Shown one piece after another: positions 43,490 through 54,555 of a stretch of DNA of 64,000 bases. A program made the position numbers and the translations under genes. The number at the start of each line of letters is the position of its first letter. Within the stretch, counting starts at the first letter, position 1. This DNA comes from Rubrivivax sp. (GTDB taxonomy: Bacteria; Pseudomonadota; Gammaproteobacteria; Burkholderiales; Burkholderiaceae_C): NCBI GenBank assembly GCA_021300575.1, contig JAJTDM010000020.1, forward strand, positions 62,001 through 126,000, in the 5' to 3' direction. The notes below the pieces were generated by a model. The model saw only the letters and a program-made list of their open reading frames with translations. It was not told where the DNA came from and searched no databases.

Positions 43490-43536
43490 GCCCTCGCTCG
43501 CGACTTTTCCAGACGGTCGCAAGCGAGGGCTCTTTT
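43490..43536 (+). terminator. intrinsic terminator of the CsbD-like gene
   Basis: GCCCTCGCTCGCGAC and GTCGCAAGCGAGGGC form a 15-bp stem with one mismatch and a 10-base loop, followed by TCTTTT. It ends just before the convergent AI-2E permease gene. Confidence 0.85.
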
Positions 43537-43554
43537 GTTCTCCAGCCTGCGGTT

Positions 43555-44685
43555 TCAATCTGGGCCCTCTACGGGCGCCTCGGCTTGTCGTGCAATCAGG
43601 ACCATGTGCCAGAGCGCAAAGAACATCGCCGCGATGACAGGACCCAGGACGAAGCCGTTGATGCCGAAGACCACCATGCCCCCCAGCGTCGTGATCATCA
43701 CCACGTAGTCGGGCATGAGGGTGGCCTTGCCCACGAGCATGGGCCGCAGCAGGTTGTCGACCAGACCGATGACCAGCACACCCCAGGCCGCCAGGGCCAC
43801 ACCGTGCCAGGTTGCACCCGTGGCCAGGAACCACAGTGCAACGGGCAGCCACACCAGCGCCGCGCCAATGGCCGGCAGCAGCGAGAGAAAGGCCATCACC
43901 GCGGCCCACAGCAACGCACCTCGCACGCCCAGGAACCAGAATGCAATCCCACCGAGCGCGCCCTGCAGGGCTGCCACCACCAGGTTGCCCCTGACGGTGG
44001 ACCGGATCACATGGCTGAACTTGTGCAGCAACTCCTGCTTGTGAGAGGGTGTGAGCGGAATTGCATGCCGCATGGCGTGCACGATGCGGTCGCCATCGCG
44101 GATCAGGAAGAACGCCAGGTAGGGTGTGATGAGCAGGCTGGCGGCGAACTCGATGGTGTTCTGCCCGAGACTCAAGGCCTTGCCGGCCATGAAGCCGCTG
44201 GCCTGCTGCAGCCCGGTGTTCAGATGGCGCTGCAAGGTCTCGAAGTCCGCCAGCCCCAGGCGCTTGAGCAGCCCGATCGACCAGCTTGGCAGCGCATCAA
44301 ACACCCCGCGCAGGTAAGGCAACGCGCGAGACTCGATGGACTGAAGACGTGCCAGCAGCCCCACCGCCTCATCGACCAGCATGACGCTCAGGAGCGTCAG
44401 CGGGACCACCACGATCACCGCGGCGATCAGGATCGTGAGCAGCGCCGACAGGGTGCGCCGGTGCCGGAGCCGCAACAGCAGGCGACGGTGCAGCGGGGCG
44501 AAGAGCAACGCAATGATCGCGCTCCACAGCAGCGTGCTGAAAAACGGCAGCAGGATCCAGACCAGCGCGAGCGAGACACCCCCCAACATCCACAGCAAGG
44601 GCCGGTGCTCCAGGACCGCAGGTACGCCTTCATCGGGGCTCTTCATCCAGGCACCAGGTGGCAGACCGCAGAGACGATCAACCAT
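43555..44685 (-). CDS. AI-2E/PerM family permease
   Basis: About 376 residues (362 if it starts at ATG 44646; neither start has a clear ribosome-binding site). There are roughly eight hydrophobic segments (LLWMLGGVSLALVWILLPFFSTLLWSAIIALLFA, VIVVVPLTLLSVMLV, VVFGINGFVLGPVIAAMFFALW). The late motifs LLPAIGAALVWLPVALWFLATG and DNLLRPMLVGKATLMPDYVVMITTLGG match the AI-2E transporter (PerM) family. Members export small molecules or ions, and the AI-2 role does not apply generally. It is convergent to the CsbD-like gene. Confidence 0.9.
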   Translation of the reverse strand: MVDRLCGLPPGAWMKSPDEGVPAVLEHRPLLWMLGGVSLALVWILLPFFSTLLWSAIIALLFAPLHRRLLLRLRHRRTLSALLTILIAAVIVVVPLTLLSVMLVDEAVGLLARLQSIESRALPYLRGVFDALPSWSIGLLKRLGLADFETLQRHLNTGLQQASGFMAGKALSLGQNTIEFAASLLITPYLAFFLIRDGDRIVHAMRHAIPLTPSHKQELLHKFSHVIRSTVRGNLVVAALQGALGGIAFWFLGVRGALLWAAVMAFLSLLPAIGAALVWLPVALWFLATGATWHGVALAAWGVLVIGLVDNLLRPMLVGKATLMPDYVVMITTLGGMVVFGINGFVLGPVIAAMFFALWHMVLIARQAEAPVEGPD

Positions 44686-44850
44686 CGTAGAGGCCTGCAG
44701 GCCCCTGGCGACGCATCAGCCGTGTCCTGGGCTGCCGCTGCTCAACGAAGGCGGCGAAACCGCGCAGTGCCCCAGTGGGACTCGCTCATGGGGTCTCGCC
44801 AGCGCCGGGCGCACCGCGCTCCAAGGGGCTGCACCAAGCCCCGGGGTGTT

Positions 44851-45276
44851 TCAGTGGTGGTGCCCGCAGGCGCCACCCGCACCACCCGCGGCAGCGGTCA
44901 TCGGGGCGTCGCGGTGGGTGCCCGCCGCCTCGATGCGCTGCGCGTACTGTGCCCACAGCACCTCCTGGTCAGCGCCCAGGTGGTAGAGGTAGTCCCAGGA
45001 AAAGATGCCGGTGTCGTGGCCGTCGCTGAAGGTGGGCTGCACCGCGTAGTGGCCCACGGTCTGCAGGTCCGTGATGCCGACGTCGCGCTTGCCCGTCTGC
45101 AGCACCTCCTGCCCCGGCCCGTGCCCTTGCACCTCGGCCGAAGGGGAGTACACACGCATCAACTCGAAGGGGATGCGAAAGGTCTTGCCGTCTTCAAAGC
45201 CGATCTCCAGCACGCGCGAGGTCTGATGAAGGGTCAGCGCCGTGGGCATGGGGGTTTGCGTGGTCAGGCCAGCCAT
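44851..45276 (-). CDS. DUF971 (gamma-butyrobetaine hydroxylase-like N-terminal) protein
   Basis: A 141-residue protein with CGGAGA before the ATG. DUF971 features: LTLHQTSRVLEIGFEDGKTFRIPFELMRVYSPSAEVQGHG, VGHYAVQPTFSDGHDTGIFSWDYLYHLG. The family resembles the N-terminal domain of gamma-butyrobetaine hydroxylase and is linked to Fe-S handling, but its role is uncertain. A C-terminal GGACGHHH tail is rich in His and Cys and may bind metal. I recall it directly upstream of ubiE in related genomes; here about 5 kb of other genes separates them. Confidence 0.88.
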   Translation of the reverse strand: MAGLTTQTPMPTALTLHQTSRVLEIGFEDGKTFRIPFELMRVYSPSAEVQGHGPGQEVLQTGKRDVGITDLQTVGHYAVQPTFSDGHDTGIFSWDYLYHLGADQEVLWAQYAQRIEAAGTHRDAPMTAAAGGAGGACGHHH

Positions 45277-45306
45277 GAGTTCTCCGGTGTCTTGCGGGGC
45301 AACAGG

Positions 45307-48300
45307 TCAGACGAGCACGCGTTCGATGCCACCGGCGTTGGCCTGGGCGACATAGGTCTCCAGCCAGGCCGGCCCGAGGATCTGGCGCGCCATCTCCACC
45401 ACGATGTAGTCGGCTTCGAGCAGGCCTGTCTTCAAGTCATCTTCGTAGCGGCTCAGGCCCATCAGGCAGCTCGGGCACGACGTCAGGATCTTGACGTTCT
45501 GTTCGGAATGGACCTTGCCGCTCTCGCGCAACGCAGCCTCACCCCTGCGAATCTCTTCTTCCTTGCGAAAGCGGATCTGCGTCGACACGTCGGGGCGCGA
45601 CATCGCGAGCCCGCCACTCTCGCCGCAGCAGCGTTTGCTTTCCAGCACGTTGTCGCCCATCAGCGCCTTCACCGTCTTCATCGGCTCCTGCTGCTTCATC
45701 GGGCTGTGGCAGGGGTCGTGATAGAGATAGGCACCTTGCGACGCGTCACCCAGGGTGATGCCCTTCTCGAGCAGGAACTCGTGGATGTCCACGATGCGGC
45801 AGCCGGGAAAGATCTGGTCGAACTGATAGCCCTGCAGCTGGTCGTAGCAGGTGCCGCAGGACACCACCACCGTCTTGATGTCCAGGTAGTTCAGGGTGTT
45901 GGCCACGCGGTGGAACAGCACCCGGTTATCGGTGATGATCTTCTCGGCCTTGTCGAACTGCCCGGAGCCGCGCTGCGGGTAGCCGCAGCACAGGTAGCCC
46001 GGCGGCAGCACCGTCTGCACGCCCGCATGCCACAGCATGGCTTGCGTGGCCAGGCCCACCTGGCTGAACAGCCGCTCGCTGCCGCAGCCGGGGAAGTAGA
46101 AGACGGCTTCGGTCTCCGCCGTGGTGTCCTTCGGGTTGCGGATGATGGGCACGTAGTCCCGGTCCTCGATGTCCAGCAGGGCGCGCGCCGTCTTCTTGGG
46201 CAGGCCGCCGGGCATCTTCTTGTTGATGAAGTGGATGATCTGCTCGCGCACGGGCGCGGGGCCCAGCGTGGCGGGGGGCGCGGCTGTCTGCTTCCTGGCA
46301 AGACCACGCAGCAACTTGTTGGCCAAACGCTGAGCCTTGAAGCTCATGTCGGTCATGGCATGGCCGATGCGAATGGCTTGCGGGCTGGTGATGCCGATGA
46401 ACGCTGACTGCAGCGCCTGCGCCGGCCGGAAGCTCTTCTTGCCCATCTTGCGCAACAGGTTGCGCATGTTCATCGACACGTCACCGAAGTCGATGTCCAC
46501 CGGGCAAGGGCTCAAGCACTTGTGGCACACCGTGCAGTGGTCGGCCACGTCCTCGAACTCTTCCCAGTGCTTGACGCTGATGCCGCGCCGCGTCTGCTCT
46601 TCGTACAGGAAGGCCTCGATCAGCAGCGAGGTGGCCAGGATCTTGTTGCGAGGGCTGTACAGCAGGTTGGCGCGCGGCACATGCGTGGCGCACACCGGCT
46701 TGCACTTGCCGCAGCGCAGGCAATCCTTGACGCTGTCGGCGATGGCACCGATCTCGCTGCGCTGCATGATCAGCGACTCGTGGCCCATCAAGCCGAAGCT
46801 GGGGGTGTAGGCCGCGCTCAGGTCGCCCGCAAACACGCCGTCATCCGCCTGCGCCGTGCGCCCCGGCTGGCGCAGCAGCTTGCCGCGATTGAAGCGGCCC
46901 TCGGGGTCCACCCGGGCCTTGTAGTCGGCAAAGCCCTGGAGCTCCTGGTCTGACAGGAACCCCAGCTTGGTGATGCCGATGCCGTGCTCACCGCTGATGA
47001 CACCGCCCAGGCCGCGCGCCAGTGCCATGATCCGGCCCACCACCTCGTGCGCCGTCTGCAGCATGGGGTAGTGGTCGCTGTTGACGGGGATGTTGGTGTG
47101 CACGTTGCCGTCTCCGGCATGCGCGTGCAAGGCCACCCAGGTGCGGCCACGCAGCACCTCTTTGTGGATGCGCCGGCATTCGTCCAGGATGGGCGCAAAC
47201 GCGCCCCCCGCGAACACCGCTTGCAAGGGCTTGAGCACCTGCGCCTTCCAGCTCGCGCGCCAGCGCCAGTCCTGCAGCATCGCGAAGCAGGTCTGCCCGG
47301 CACCCGGCTGCCCGTCTGGCTGCACCACGTCCAGCTCATCAAGCCAGTGGCGCCACAACGCACGCACCTCGCGCAGCAGGGCGATGGCTTGCTGCACGCG
47401 GTCTTCCAGCAGCTCCGCACTTGGGATCTCGCCAGCATCATCACTCTTGCCCAACGGCAGCTGCCCCCTGGAGAAGAAGGCTTCCAGCGCATCCAGCAGT
47501 TCAAGCTTGTTGCGCAGCGACAGCTCGACGTTGATGCGCTCCACGCCTTCGGTGTACTCGCCCAGCCGATCCAGCGGGATGACCACGTCCTCGTTGATCT
47601 TGAAGGCGTTGGTGTGGCGGGCAATCGCCGCAGTGCGCTTGCGGTCCAGCCAGAACTTCTTGCGCGCGTCGGCGCTCACGGCCACGAAGCCCTCGCCACC
47701 GCGCGCGTTGGCCAGGCGCACCACCTCGCTGGTGGCGCGCGCCACGGCGTCGGCATCGTCACCCACGATGTCACCCACCAGCACCATCTTGGGCAGGCCG
47801 CTGCCCCCCGTGGCCTGGGGGCGCTTGCTCTTGGTGGCGTAGCCCACGGCCTTGAGGTAGCGGTCGTCCAGGTGCTCCAGCCCGGCCAGGAGGGCGCCAC
47901 CGGGGCGGCGCGCTTCGGCAAACATGAAGTCCTTGATGTCCACGATGCTGGGCACCGCATCCTTGGGGTTGCCGAAGAATTCCAGGCACACCGTGCGGGT
48001 GTGCGCCGGCATGCGGTGCACGATCCAGCGCGCGCTGGTGATCAGGCCGTCGCAGCCTTCCTTCTGCACCCCGGGCAGGCCGGCCAGGAACTTGTCGGTG
48101 ACGTCCTTGCCCAGACCTTCCTTGCGGAACAGCCGGCCCGGGATGTCCAGCCGTTCGGTGCGCAGCAGCTTCTTGCCGCTGGCGTCGAAGTGGCGCAGCT
48201 CGAAGCTGGCCAGCTCCACGTCGTGGATCTTGCCCAGGTTGTGGTTCAGGCGCACCACCTCCAGCCAGGTGGCCTGCGGGGTGACCATGCGCCAGGAGGC

Positions 48301-49272
48301 CAGATTGTCCAGCGCCGTGCCCCACAGCACCGCCTTCTTGCCCCCGGCGTTCATGGCGATGTTGCCGCCGATGCAGCTGGCCTCGGCCGAGGTGGGGTCC
48401 ACCGCGAAGATGAAGCCGGCCCGCTCGGCGGTGTCGGCCACGCGCTGCGTCACCACACCCGCCTCGCTGGCGATGGTGGCTACGGGGCGGTCCAGCCCGG
48501 GCAGCTGCACCATCTCCACCTCGCCCAAGGCCTCGAGCTTCTCGGTGTTGATGACCGCGCTCTTCCAGGTGAGCGGCACCGCGCCACCGGTGTAGCCGGT
48601 GCCGCCGCCACGCGGGATGATCGTCAGGCCCAGCTCGATACAGCCCTGCACCAGGCCCGCCATCTCGGCCTCGGTGTCGGGCGTGAGCACGATGAAGGGC
48701 ACTTCCACACGCCAGTCGGTGGCGTCCGTCACGTGCGAGACGCGGCTCAGGCCGTCGAATTTCAGGTTGTCTTTGGCCGTGTGACGGCCGAGCACGCGGC
48801 GCGCGGCGCGGCGCAGGTCCCACACGGCGCGGAAGTGAGCGGCAAACCGGTCCACCGCGGCGCGCGCGGCCACGAGCAACTGCTCGACCAGGGCGTCACG
48901 GGCAGCGTCCAACTCCGGGGTGCGGCGCTTCTCCACCTCCGACAAGCGGTGGCGCAGCGCGTCGATCAGCATCTGACGCCGCTTGGGGTTGTCCAGCAGG
49001 TCGTCTTCGAGATAGGGGTTGCGCTGCACCACCCAGATGTCGCCCAGCACCTCGTACAGCATGCGGGCGGAACGCCCTGTGCGGCGCTCGCCGCGCAACT
49101 GCTCCAGCAGTTCCCAGGCGCGCGCGCCCAACAGCCGCCTCACGATCTCACGGTCGGAGAACGAGGTGTAGTTGTAGGGAATCTCGCGCAGACGCGGTGC
49201 GCCTTCGTCCGCGTCCACACCAGGGGACAGGCCGGCGCCACCGGCAACCTGCAGCGGCAGAGGAGCATTCAT
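45307..49272 (-). CDS. FAD-linked oxidase with Fe-S and CCG domains (DUF3683 type)
   Basis: A 1321-residue enzyme started at [12 protein letters not shown]; the track ORF adds 66 residues. Order: a DUF3683 N-terminal region ([20 protein letters not shown]), a FAD-binding PCMH domain ([24 protein letters not shown] and [14 protein letters not shown]), a FAD-oxidase C-terminal region ending [15 protein letters not shown] and [13 protein letters not shown], then two 4Fe-4S clusters ([11 protein letters not shown] and [13 protein letters not shown]). Two CCG domains follow, with [10 protein letters not shown] and [10 protein letters not shown]. It resembles a D-2-hydroxyacid dehydrogenase fused to a GlcF/GlpC-like chain. 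The substrate is unknown. It precedes DUF971. Confidence 0.9.
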   Translation of the reverse strand: MNAPLPLQVAGGAGLSPGVDADEGAPRLREIPYNYTSFSDREIVRRLLGARAWELLEQLRGERRTGRSARMLYEVLGDIWVVQRNPYLEDDLLDNPKRRQMLIDALRHRLSEVEKRRTPELDAARDALVEQLLVAARAAVDRFAAHFRAVWDLRRAARRVLGRHTAKDNLKFDGLSRVSHVTDATDWRVEVPFIVLTPDTEAEMAGLVQGCIELGLTIIPRGGGTGYTGGAVPLTWKSAVINTEKLEALGEVEMVQLPGLDRPVATIASEAGVVTQRVADTAERAGFIFAVDPTSAEASCIGGNIAMNAGGKKAVLWGTALDNLASWRMVTPQATWLEVVRLNHNLGKIHDVELASFELRHFDASGKKLLRTERLDIPGRLFRKEGLGKDVTDKFLAGLPGVQKEGCDGLITSARWIVHRMPAHTRTVCLEFFGNPKDAVPSIVDIKDFMFAEARRPGGALLAGLEHLDDRYLKAVGYATKSKRPQATGGSGLPKMVLVGDIVGDDADAVARATSEVVRLANARGGEGFVAVSADARKKFWLDRKRTAAIARHTNAFKINEDVVIPLDRLGEYTEGVERINVELSLRNKLELLDALEAFFSRGQLPLGKSDDAGEIPSAELLEDRVQQAIALLREVRALWRHWLDELDVVQPDGQPGAGQTCFAMLQDWRWRASWKAQVLKPLQAVFAGGAFAPILDECRRIHKEVLRGRTWVALHAHAGDGNVHTNIPVNSDHYPMLQTAHEVVGRIMALARGLGGVISGEHGIGITKLGFLSDQELQGFADYKARVDPEGRFNRGKLLRQPGRTAQADDGVFAGDLSAAYTPSFGLMGHESLIMQRSEIGAIADSVKDCLRCGKCKPVCATHVPRANLLYSPRNKILATSLLIEAFLYEEQTRRGISVKHWEEFEDVADHCTVCHKCLSPCPVDIDFGDVSMNMRNLLRKMGKKSFRPAQALQSAFIGITSPQAIRIGHAMTDMSFKAQRLANKLLRGLARKQTAAPPATLGPAPVREQIIHFINKKMPGGLPKKTARALLDIEDRDYVPIIRNPKDTTAETEAVFYFPGCGSERLFSQVGLATQAMLWHAGVQTVLPPGYLCCGYPQRGSGQFDKAEKIITDNRVLFHRVANTLNYLDIKTVVVSCGTCYDQLQGYQFDQIFPGCRIVDIHEFLLEKGITLGDASQGAYLYHDPCHSPMKQQEPMKTVKALMGDNVLESKRCCGESGGLAMSRPDVSTQIRFRKEEEIRRGEAALRESGKVHSEQNVKILTSCPSCLMGLSRYEDDLKTGLLEADYIVVEMARQILGPAWLETYVAQANAGGIERVLV

Positions 49273-49546
49273 CTTTGGTTTGCGACCCCCACACGCGCCC
49301 TTTGTCTTGTACAGACCGGTGCGGCAGGGTGTCCCTGTGGATTGGTCGGGAATGCTACCGCAGTGCAGCATCCCCACGAGGACGTAGGGAAGCGCAAGCC
49401 GGGGAAACCACCGTGGCGCGGCGCACCCCGAACGTGGGAGAAACGGGTTTGTCACAAAACCTGGGGACAATCACGGCCGGACAGCCGCCCGGTGATGATC
49501 GGGTACCCCTCTGGGATCCATCCCCTCACTGCTCAACGGAGAGACC

Positions 49547-50866
49547 ATGAAGATCAAGCAACTTGCCCTGGCCATCAGCGCGCTGGCCGCCCTCGCCTCC
49601 TCCCCCGTTCAAGCACAGGCGCCGGTGGAGATCCAGTGGTGGCACTCGATGAGCGGCCAGCTCGGCGAGTGGATCGGCGGCCTGGCCAAAGGCTTCAACG
49701 ACAGCCAGAAGAACTACAAGGTGACCCCCGTGTTCAAGGGCACCTACCCCGAGAGCTTCGCCGCCACTGTGGCGGCCTTCCGGGCCGGCAACGCCCCGCA
49801 CATCGTGCAGATCTTCGAGGTGGGCACGGCCAGCATGATGGCAGCCAAGGGCGTGGTCGTCCCGGTGGACCAGGTCATGAAGACGGCGGGCATCAAGTTC
49901 GACCCCAGCGTCTACGTGCCGGCGGTGTCGGGCTACTACACCGCGCCCAACGGCCAGATGCTGAGCTTCCCGTTCAACAGCTCCACCACGGTGCTGCACT
50001 ACAACAAGGACGCTTTCAAGGCCGCCGGCCTTGACCCGAACACCCCGCCCAAGACCTGGCCTGAAGTGGCCCGGGCGGCGGCCCTGCTCAAGGCCAGCGG
50101 CCACAAGTGCCCCTTCACCACCGCCTGGCAGAGCTGGACCCAGCTGGAGAGCTTCTCGGCCTGGCACAACGTGGAGTTCGCCACCCAGCGCAATGGCTTC
50201 ACCGGCCTGAACGCGCGCCTGAACGTCACCACGCCGCTGCACGTACGCCACATCGAGAACCTGGCCAACATGGCGAAGCAAGGGTTGTTCGTCTACAAGG
50301 GCCGCAACAACGCCGCTGACGCTACGTTCCAATCCGGCGAGTGCGCGATGTACACGGGCTCATCTGCGGCCTACGGCGGCATCAAGCGCAACCTGAAGGC
50401 CGAGGCCGGCATCGGCGCGCTGCCCTACTACCCCGATGTCGCCGGCTCACCGCAGAACACCGTGATCGGCGGGGCCAGCCTCTGGGCCATCTCCGGCAAG
50501 AAGCCCGAGGAGTACAAGGCCGTCGCGGCTTTCTACCAGTACTTGTCTGACGCGAATGTGCAGGCCAAGAGCCACCAGGAAACGGGCTACCTGCCCATCA
50601 CCTCGGCCGCCTTCAAGATCACCGAAGACTCGGGCTTCTACAAGAAGAACCCCGGCACGGACGTCAGCGTCACGCAGATGATCCGCAAGACCACTGACAA
50701 GTCGCGCGGCATCCGCTTGGGCAACTTCGTGCAGATCCGCACCATCATCGACGAGGAACTCGAGCAGGTGTGGGCCGGCAAGAAGAGCGCCAAGGACGGC
50801 TTGGAAGCCATCAAGAAGCGCGGCGACGTCGAGCTGGAGAAGTTCGAGAAAGCCAACAAGGGCTGA
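49547..50866 (+). CDS. ugpB: glycerol-3-phosphate ABC transporter substrate-binding protein
   Basis: A 439-residue periplasmic binding protein with a signal peptide (LALAISALAALASSPVQAQA). The mature start IQWWHSMSGQLGEWIGGLAKGFN is typical of UgpB. So are YKVTPVFKGTYPESFAATVAAFRAGNAPHIVQIFEVGTASMM and SFPFNSSTTVLHYNKDAFKAAG. It captures sn-glycerol-3-phosphate or glycerophosphodiesters for the UgpAEC importer. GGAGAG lies just upstream of the ATG. The 274-bp gap before it has an ATGCT/AGCAT inverted repeat (49352-49371) that may be regulatory, but no Pho box was recognised. Confidence 0.93.
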   Translation: MKIKQLALAISALAALASSPVQAQAPVEIQWWHSMSGQLGEWIGGLAKGFNDSQKNYKVTPVFKGTYPESFAATVAAFRAGNAPHIVQIFEVGTASMMAAKGVVVPVDQVMKTAGIKFDPSVYVPAVSGYYTAPNGQMLSFPFNSSTTVLHYNKDAFKAAGLDPNTPPKTWPEVARAAALLKASGHKCPFTTAWQSWTQLESFSAWHNVEFATQRNGFTGLNARLNVTTPLHVRHIENLANMAKQGLFVYKGRNNAADATFQSGECAMYTGSSAAYGGIKRNLKAEAGIGALPYYPDVAGSPQNTVIGGASLWAISGKKPEEYKAVAAFYQYLSDANVQAKSHQETGYLPITSAAFKITEDSGFYKKNPGTDVSVTQMIRKTTDKSRGIRLGNFVQIRTIIDEELEQVWAGKKSAKDGLEAIKKRGDVELEKFEKANKG

Positions 50867-50872
50867 AGCTCC

Positions 50873-51760
50873 TTGGCCGTCGAAAAGCGCGTCCTCTTCA
50901 GAAGCTGGTGGTTGCCCTGGGCGCTGGTGGCGCCCCAACTCGCCATCGTCACGGTCTTCTTCTTCTGGCCGGCAGGGCAGGCGCTGTTCCAGAGCGTGCT
51001 GCGGGAGGACGCCTTCGGCACCAGCAGCGAGTTCGTGGGTCTTGAAAACTTCAAGACCCTGTTCGCCGACGAAACCTACATCGCCTCTTTCCGCACCACG
51101 GCCGTGTTCTCGGCCCTGGTGGCTGTGATCGGGCTGTCGGTCTCGCTGCTGCTGGCCGTCATGGCCGACCGCGTGGTGCGCGGGGCCACTGCCTACAAGA
51201 CCCTGATGATCTGGCCCTACGCCGTAGCACCGGCCATCGCCGGGGTGCTGTGGCTGTTCATGTTCGCGCCGTCCATCGGCGTGGTCAGCTATGCCCTGCG
51301 TTCGGCAGGCATGGACTGGAACCACCTGCTCAACGGCGGTCACGCCATGACGCTCATCGTGCTGGCCGCCGTGTGGAAGCAGATCGCCTACAACTTCCTG
51401 TTCTTCCTCGCAGGCCTGCAGTCCATCCCCAAGAGCCTGGTGGAGGCCGCGGCCATCGATGGCGCGGGCCCCTGGCGGCGCTTCTGGACGGTGCAGTTCC
51501 CGCTGCTCACGCCCACCACCTTCTTCCTGCTCGTCATCAACATCATCTACGTGTTCATCGACACCTTTGCCATCGTGGATGCCGCCACTTCGGGCGGGCC
51601 CGGCAAGGACACGGCCATCCTGGTCTACAAGGTCTACCACGATGGCTTCAAGGCCATGGACCTGGGCGGTTCGGCGGCGCAGTCGGTGGTGCTGATGGGC
51701 ATCCTGATAGCGCTGACGGTGGTGCAGTTCCGCTACGTCGAGCGGCGGGTGCACTATTGA
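50873..51760 (+). CDS. ugpA: glycerol-3-phosphate ABC transporter permease
   Basis: A 295-residue permease read from a TTG start 6 bp after ugpB. Six hydrophobic segments are visible ([67 protein letters not shown] and others). The EAA loop that contacts the ATPase is [23 protein letters not shown]. It forms a heterodimeric channel with UgpE. Confidence 0.93.
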   Translation: MAVEKRVLFRSWWLPWALVAPQLAIVTVFFFWPAGQALFQSVLREDAFGTSSEFVGLENFKTLFADETYIASFRTTAVFSALVAVIGLSVSLLLAVMADRVVRGATAYKTLMIWPYAVAPAIAGVLWLFMFAPSIGVVSYALRSAGMDWNHLLNGGHAMTLIVLAAVWKQIAYNFLFFLAGLQSIPKSLVEAAAIDGAGPWRRFWTVQFPLLTPTTFFLLVINIIYVFIDTFAIVDAATSGGPGKDTAILVYKVYHDGFKAMDLGGSAAQSVVLMGILIALTVVQFRYVERRVHY

Positions 51761-51798
51761 TGATGAGCGCATCTCCTTGCATCAAGGGCCGCAACTGA

Positions 51799-52656
51799 AT
51801 GGTTGAGAACCGCCCCGTCGCCACAGTGCTGTCGCACCTCGTGCTCGTGCTCGGGGTCATCATCGTCGCCTTTCCTGTCTACATCACCTTCGTGGCGAGC
51901 ACGCAGACGGCCGAGCAGATCGTGCAGAACGTGCCCATGTCGCTGTGGCCAGGTGACAACTTCCTCAACAGCTACCGCTTCGCACTGTTCGGCGGCGTCA
52001 CGGAGTACGGCACACGGGTGCCGCCGGCGGCGCCCATGCTCATGGTCAGCCTGATCAGCGCGCTGACCATCGCGCTGGGCAAGATCGCCATCTCGCTGTT
52101 GTCGGCGTTCGCGGTGGTGTACTTCCGCTTTCCCGGGCGCAGCCTGGTGTTCTGGATGATCTTCATCACCTTGATGCTGCCGGTGGAGGTGCGTATCCTG
52201 CCCACCTACAAGGTGGTGTCGGACCTCGGGCTGCTCAACACCTATGCCGGCCTGACCGTGCCGCTCATCGCCTCGGCCACGGCCACCTTCTTGTTCCGGC
52301 AGTTCTTCCTCACCATCCCCGACGAACTCGTGGAGGCCGCGCGCATCGACGGCGCCGGGCCCATGAAGTTCTTCAAGGACGTGCTGCTGCCGCTGTCGAC
52401 CACCTCGATTGCCGCGCTCTTCGTCATCCAGTTCATCTACGGCTGGAACCAGTACCTCTGGCCCTTGCTGATGACCACGGACGAGAACATGTACCCCGTG
52501 GTCATGGGCATCAAGCGCATGATTTCCGGGGGTGACGCCGCCACCGAATGGAATGCGGTGATGGCCACCGCGATGCTCGCGATGATCCCGCCCGCCCTGG
52601 TGGTGCTGCTGATGCAGAAGTGGTTCGTCAAGGGCCTGGTGGACACCGAGAAGTGA
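51799..52656 (+). CDS. ugpE: glycerol-3-phosphate ABC transporter permease
   Basis: A 285-residue permease. N-terminal helix VLSHLVLVLGVIIVAFPVYITFVAST, then TAEQIVQNVPMSLWPGDNF, and the EAA loop VEAARIDGAGPMKFFKDVLLPLS. The FRFPGRSLVFWMIFITLMLPVEVRILPTYKVVSDLGLLNTYAGLTVPLIAS stretch is characteristic of UgpE-type permeases. It follows ugpA by 38 bp and pairs with it. Confidence 0.93.
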   Translation: MVENRPVATVLSHLVLVLGVIIVAFPVYITFVASTQTAEQIVQNVPMSLWPGDNFLNSYRFALFGGVTEYGTRVPPAAPMLMVSLISALTIALGKIAISLLSAFAVVYFRFPGRSLVFWMIFITLMLPVEVRILPTYKVVSDLGLLNTYAGLTVPLIASATATFLFRQFFLTIPDELVEAARIDGAGPMKFFKDVLLPLSTTSIAALFVIQFIYGWNQYLWPLLMTTDENMYPVVMGIKRMISGGDAATEWNAVMATAMLAMIPPALVVLLMQKWFVKGLVDTEK

Positions 52657-52704
52657 ACGGCCGGCCCGCGGCCTCCCCCTGACTGCACAGCACACACGAC
52701 ACCC

Positions 52705-53787
52705 ATGGCTTCCATCGCTCTGCGCCGCGTCGAGAAGACCTACGGCTTCGGCCCCAAGGCCTTCAAGGCCATCCACGGGGTGGAGGCCGAGATCGCCGAC
52801 GGTGAGTTCGTCGTCATCGTCGGCCCCTCCGGTTGCGGCAAGAGCACCTTGCTGCGCATGGTGGCCGGCCTGGAGGAGATCACGGGCGGCGAGATCGCCA
52901 TCGGAGCGCGCGTGGTCAACCGGCTGGAGCCGGCCGAGCGTGACATCGCCATGGTGTTCCAGAACTATGCGCTGTACCCGCACATGACGGTGTACGACAA
53001 CATGGCCTACGGCCTGCGCAACGCCAAGGTGCCCAAGGACGAGATCGAGCGCCGCGTGCAGAAGGCCTCGGGCATCCTGGAACTGGGCGGGCTGCTGGAG
53101 CGCAAGCCCCGGCAACTGTCAGGCGGGCAGCGCCAGCGGGTGGCCATGGGCCGCGCCATCGTGCGGCAGCCGCAGGTGTTCCTCTTCGACGAACCGCTGT
53201 CCAACCTGGACGCCAAGCTGCGGGCGCAGACACGCCTGGAGATCCAGAAGCTGCACCGCGAGCTGGGCATCACCTCGCTGTTCGTCACGCACGACCAGGT
53301 CGAGGCCATGACGCTGGCCCAGCGCATGATCGTGATGAACGCCGGGCGCATCGAGCAGATCGGCACGCCAGAGCAGGTCTACGGCGTGCCCGCCACCACC
53401 TTCGTGGCCAGCTTCATCGGCTCGCCGCCCATGAACCTGCTGAACGGACAGGCCACGCCCGCCGGCTTCGAGGTCGGGGGTCAGCTGCTGCCCCTGCCGG
53501 GCACGACGCCGCGGCACGGGTCGCTGACCCTGGGTCTGCGTCCCGAGCACACCGAGCCGGGTGCCGAGGGCGACCCGGCCTGCTGGCCACTGCAGGTGGA
53601 GGTGGTGGAGATGCTGGGCGCCGAGCGCCTGGTGCACGGGCGCCTGGCCGGCGCGGCCTTCACCTTGCGCATCGACGGCACGCTGACCCCGCCACGCCCC
53701 GGGCAGACGCTGCACTTGCGCGTGCCGGCCGAGCGAGTGCACTGGTTCGACCCGTCCACGGGTCAGCGCGTCGAGGCGGCCCGGTGA
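52705..53787 (+). CDS. ugpC: glycerol-3-phosphate ABC transporter ATPase
   Basis: A 360-residue MalK-type ATPase. Walker [10 protein letters not shown] (about residue 38), Q-loop [14 protein letters not shown], signature [14 protein letters not shown], Walker [13 protein letters not shown] and the His of [10 protein letters not shown]. The C-terminal TOBE region includes [13 protein letters not shown] and LGLRPEH. It powers UgpAE. Its stop overlaps the GTG start of ugpQ. Confidence 0.94.
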   Translation: MASIALRRVEKTYGFGPKAFKAIHGVEAEIADGEFVVIVGPSGCGKSTLLRMVAGLEEITGGEIAIGARVVNRLEPAERDIAMVFQNYALYPHMTVYDNMAYGLRNAKVPKDEIERRVQKASGILELGGLLERKPRQLSGGQRQRVAMGRAIVRQPQVFLFDEPLSNLDAKLRAQTRLEIQKLHRELGITSLFVTHDQVEAMTLAQRMIVMNAGRIEQIGTPEQVYGVPATTFVASFIGSPPMNLLNGQATPAGFEVGGQLLPLPGTTPRHGSLTLGLRPEHTEPGAEGDPACWPLQVEVVEMLGAERLVHGRLAGAAFTLRIDGTLTPPRPGQTLHLRVPAERVHWFDPSTGQRVEAAR

Positions 53788-54530
53788 GTCCCTCGCCCTG
53801 GCCTTTGCCGCTGTGGATCGCCCACCGCGGCGCCGGCAGGCTGGCGCCTGAGAACACCCTGGCCGCCTTCCGGCTGGGGGCCGCGCACGGCTACCGCGCG
53901 TTTGAATGTGATGTGAAGCTCAGTGCCGACGACGTGCCCTTCCTGCTGCATGACGCCACCCTCGATCGCACCACGTCAGGACGCGGCGTTGCCGGGGAAC
54001 TTGACTGGTCGGCCCTCTCGCGCATCGACGCCGGCACCTGGCACAGCCGGGCCTACGCCGGTGAGCACCTGCCCAGCCTGCAAGCCCTGGCAGCCTGGCT
54101 GCGCGCCAACGCCTTCGCGCTGGACCTGGAAATCAAGCCCACGCCCGGCACCGAGCGCCACACCGGCCAGGTGGTGGGCCGGGAAGCCGCCCGACTGTGG
54201 GCCGGAGCCGATGCGCCACCGCTGCTGTTCAGCTCCTTCCAGCCCGAGGCCCTGGCCGGCGCCCGGGAGACGGCGCCGCACATCCCCCGCGCCCTGCTAG
54301 TGGACACCTTGTGGCCCGGCTGGCTCGACGTGGCACAGCAACTCGGCTGCGTCGCCGTGATCACCAACTACAACGCGATGTCGGCGCAGACGCTGGGGCA
54401 GATCCACGGCGCTGCGATGCGCGGCCTGGTCTACACCGTGAACGATCCCGCGCCTGCGGCCTGGCTGCAGTCCATCGGCATCGACGGGATCATCACCGAC
54501 GCGGTGGACCGCTTCTCGCCCGCCGCCTGA
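53784..54530 (+). CDS. ugpQ: glycerophosphodiester phosphodiesterase
   Basis: A 248-residue cytoplasmic enzyme from a GTG start (GTGA overlap with ugpC). The GDPD signature is [58 protein letters not shown], with catalytic HRG...H and the EC-D metal residues. ALDLEIKP and [27 protein letters not shown] complete the barrel. It splits imported glycerophosphodiesters into glycerol-3-phosphate and alcohol. It ends the operon, convergent with argJ. Confidence 0.93.
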   Translation: MSPSPWPLPLWIAHRGAGRLAPENTLAAFRLGAAHGYRAFECDVKLSADDVPFLLHDATLDRTTSGRGVAGELDWSALSRIDAGTWHSRAYAGEHLPSLQALAAWLRANAFALDLEIKPTPGTERHTGQVVGREAARLWAGADAPPLLFSSFQPEALAGARETAPHIPRALLVDTLWPGWLDVAQQLGCVAVITNYNAMSAQTLGQIHGAAMRGLVYTVNDPAPAAWLQSIGIDGIITDAVDRFSPAA

Positions 54531-54555
54531 CGGACGGGCACCCGCGCCAGGGTCG

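Noticed and set aside
43555-44685. Naming the permease a quorum-signal (AI-2) exporter
   Set aside because: The family name is historical; nothing in the sequence or neighbours supports AI-2 transport.
46984-50034. A 1016-codon plus-strand ORF
   Set aside because: It runs antisense to the DUF3683 oxidase and then into ugpB in another frame; no motif, typical GC-rich artefact.
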